Assembly (NCBI GenBank): GCA_003022255.1
Contig: PXPA01000061.1
Span: forward strand, 1 to 11,973
Direction of reading: 5' to 3'
DNA from: Parcubacteria group bacterium SW_6_46_9
GTDB taxonomy: Bacteria > Patescibacteriota > Minisyncoccia > Phycocordibacterales > SW-6-46-9
Length of the DNA stretch: 11,973 bases
Shown: positions 10,710 through 11,973 of the stretch, piece after piece
Layout of the letters: every line of letters begins with the position of its first letter
Position numbering within the stretch: the first letter of the stretch is position 1
Position numbers and translations under genes: made by a program
Notes under the pieces: generated by a model
Seen by the model: the letters and a program-made list of their open reading frames with translations, nothing else
Told to the model about the DNA's origin: nothing
The model's database searches: none

Positions 10710-11909
10710 ATGAAAATTCTTGCCATCGAGACATCGTGTGACGAAACAGGCGTGTGCATATTAGAAATAGATGGGACGGAAGACGGCTCAGTTGATGTCA
10801 GCATCATCGCCAACAAGCTCGCTTCACAGACTAAAAATCACCGAAAGCACGGGGGTGTCTTCCCTACTCTCGCCAAACGACTACACGCCCGCAATCTCCC
10901 ACCGCTTTGTTATAACGTTTTTAAAAACGTTAAAATGAAGCCATGCAAACAGATTGCCGAGTCTGACCGCAAACAAATCACACGTTGGCTCAGCCGCCAT
11001 CCGGAGTGTGCCGACAAACTTATTGATTTAATTGCAGAACACGGCACTCCCGACGTTGATGCAATTGCCGTCACTGTCGGTCCGGGGCTTGCGCCGGCTT
11101 TGTGGGTCGGGTGTAACGTTGCCCGCAGTATCGCCTTGATTGCAGATGTGCCAATCGTGCCGGTTAATCACATGGCCGGACATTTTCTCAGCGCTCTTGC
11201 CCCAAGCACAGAAGATGACCACTTTACGCTTGCTGATCCCGATTACCCACGCATAGCCCTACTTGTCAGTGGTGGCCACACCGAATTGATTAAACAATCC
11301 ACGCCACACTCATTTCAAAAGCTTGGGCAAACAAGAGATGACGCCGCCGGTGAGGCGTTTGATAAGATTGGCCGGCTTCTTGGCTTACCATACCCTGCGG
11401 GCCCACACGTCTCAAAGCTTGCCAAGCAAGCACACGAGCAAATTAGAAATTCAAAATTAGAAATTAGAAATTTGTTCAACCTGCCTCGCCCAATGATCAA
11501 TAGTGATAATTTAGATTTTTCCTTTGCCGGTCTGAAGACGGCTGCCCGCAAGCAGATCGAAGCTGCTGAACCAATGAGCGATAAGCAAAAGCAGGCCTTC
11601 GCTTATGAACTGGAAACCACCATCGTTGATGTCTTAATTGCAAAAACAAAAAAAGCCCTGAAACAAACAGAAGCTCGCTCACTTCTTGCCGGTGGTGGCG
11701 TTGTCGCCAATCCGCATTTACGAGAACAGCTTGAGAAAATAGCTTCAGAAAACAGTTGTGACTTACATATTTGCCCACTTGATTTGGCAACCGACAACGC
11801 CGTGATGATTGGTATCGCTGGCTGGTACGCTGCCACTGACGATGACACCGAAGTTGTGACGCCGGGTCGTAAAACTGCTATTGATGTAGACGATCGGCTT
11901 TCCTTATAA
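10710..11909 (+). CDS. tsaD: tRNA N6-adenosine threonylcarbamoyltransferase TsaD
   Basis: The product, 399 residues from ATG 10710, transfers threonylcarbamoyl from threonylcarbamoyl-AMP to A37 of tRNAs reading ANN codons, together with TsaB and TsaE. The start MKILAIETSCDET is the family N-terminus. HMAGH (His154, His158) is the HxxxH metal site, LVSGGHTEL the next ASKHA loop, AGEAFDKIGRLLGLPYPAG the substrate loop, SFAGLKTA and AGGGVVAN the later motifs, and TDNAVMIG (Asp362) the final metal ligand. It is about 50-60 residues longer than usual. Some 30 extra residues sit between HARNLPPL and PDVDAIAVTVGPGL. A second short insert, QIRNSKLEIRN (about 244-254), is encoded by a simple DNA repeat. 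ATG 10704 is rejected because it lies inside the -10 box. It is divergent from the 9789-10652 gene; a terminator follows. Confidence 0.95.
   Translation: MKILAIETSCDETGVCILEIDGTEDGSVDVSIIANKLASQTKNHRKHGGVFPTLAKRLHARNLPPLCYNVFKNVKMKPCKQIAESDRKQITRWLSRHPECADKLIDLIAEHGTPDVDAIAVTVGPGLAPALWVGCNVARSIALIADVPIVPVNHMAGHFLSALAPSTEDDHFTLADPDYPRIALLVSGGHTELIKQSTPHSFQKLGQTRDDAAGEAFDKIGRLLGLPYPAGPHVSKLAKQAHEQIRNSKLEIRNLFNLPRPMINSDNLDFSFAGLKTAARKQIEAAEPMSDKQKQAFAYELETTIVDVLIAKTKKALKQTEARSLLAGGGVVANPHLREQLEKIASENSCDLHICPLDLATDNAVMIGIAGWYAATDDDTEVVTPGRKTAIDVDDRLSL
11441..11473 (+). repeat. Short AT-rich repeat inside tsaD
   Basis: AATTAGAAATT occurs at 11441-11451 and 11455-11465, and ATTAGAAATT again at 11463-11472. 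The array is in frame and encodes QIRNSKLEIRN, a surface-loop type insertion between conserved parts of TsaD. The composition differs sharply from the flanking coding sequence. Confidence 0.65.
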
Positions 11910-11916
11910 AACAAAA

Positions 11917-11938
11917 AAGCGGGCCAGGTGGCCCGCTT
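11917..11938. terminator. Terminator after tsaD, probably bidirectional
   Basis: AAGCGGGCC (11917-11925), loop AGGT and GGCCCGCTT (11930-11938) form a perfect 9-bp stem. On the plus strand it is followed by GTTGTGT, only moderately T-rich. On the minus strand it is followed by TTTT, G and more T, so it may also end a converging gene beyond the window. Confidence 0.75.
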
Positions 11939-11973
11939 GTTGTGTCCGATTATGTTATCGGCTGCTAAACAAC

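Overview
The window looks like bacterial chromosome, most plausibly from a Patescibacteria (Candidate Phyla Radiation) lineage. That is an inference from style, not from a marker gene. The pointers are division genes beside tRNAs and short unrelated transcription units, almost no Shine-Dalgarno sequences, several promoters whose -10 box lies directly against the start codon, tRNAs without encoded CCA, an enlarged TsaD, and hairpin-rich repeats between genes. TGA, TAG and TAA all end genes, so this is the standard code and not the TGA=Gly code of Gracilibacteria or Absconditabacteria.

Layout on the + strand: the 3' part of a histidyl-tRNA-synthetase-like gene (1-807); ribosomal protein bS21 (833-1072) with its own promoter and terminator; ftsA (1197-2366); a 650-base gap; ftsZ (3023-4216); and a thioredoxin reductase/AhpF-like flavoprotein (4409-5359). 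A structured repeat begins exactly at the stop codons of both ftsA and ftsZ. An RNA-rich zone follows (5500-7380): tRNA-Val(GAC), a hairpin module ending in a second copy of the tRNA-Val 3' end, a low-molecular-weight phosphatase/arsenate-reductase-like gene, a minus-strand unit with its own promoter and terminator that carries an aberrant tRNA-like domain, a second tRNA-like relic inside a hairpin cluster, tRNA-Glu(TTC) on the minus strand, and tRNA-Ser(CGA).

Next comes a likely two-gene operon. The first gene (7544-8281) resembles tRNA-dependent cyclodipeptide synthases (CDPS, XYP type), and the second (8287-8764) is a DUF3750-like gene broken by a frameshift. Two minus-strand genes for membrane proteins follow: a five-helix protein and a membrane-anchored protein with an eight-cysteine tail. 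The window closes with tsaD (10710-11909), which makes the t6A modification of tRNA, and a terminator.

Themes: cell division (FtsA recruits and anchors FtsZ), translation (bS21, tRNAs, TsaD, HisRS-like), and possibly diversion of aminoacyl-tRNA into cyclic dipeptides. The least explained parts are the CDPS/DUF3750 pair, the tRNA-like transcript, the HisRS-like protein without its histidine-binding motif, and the modular repeats at the stop codons of the division genes.
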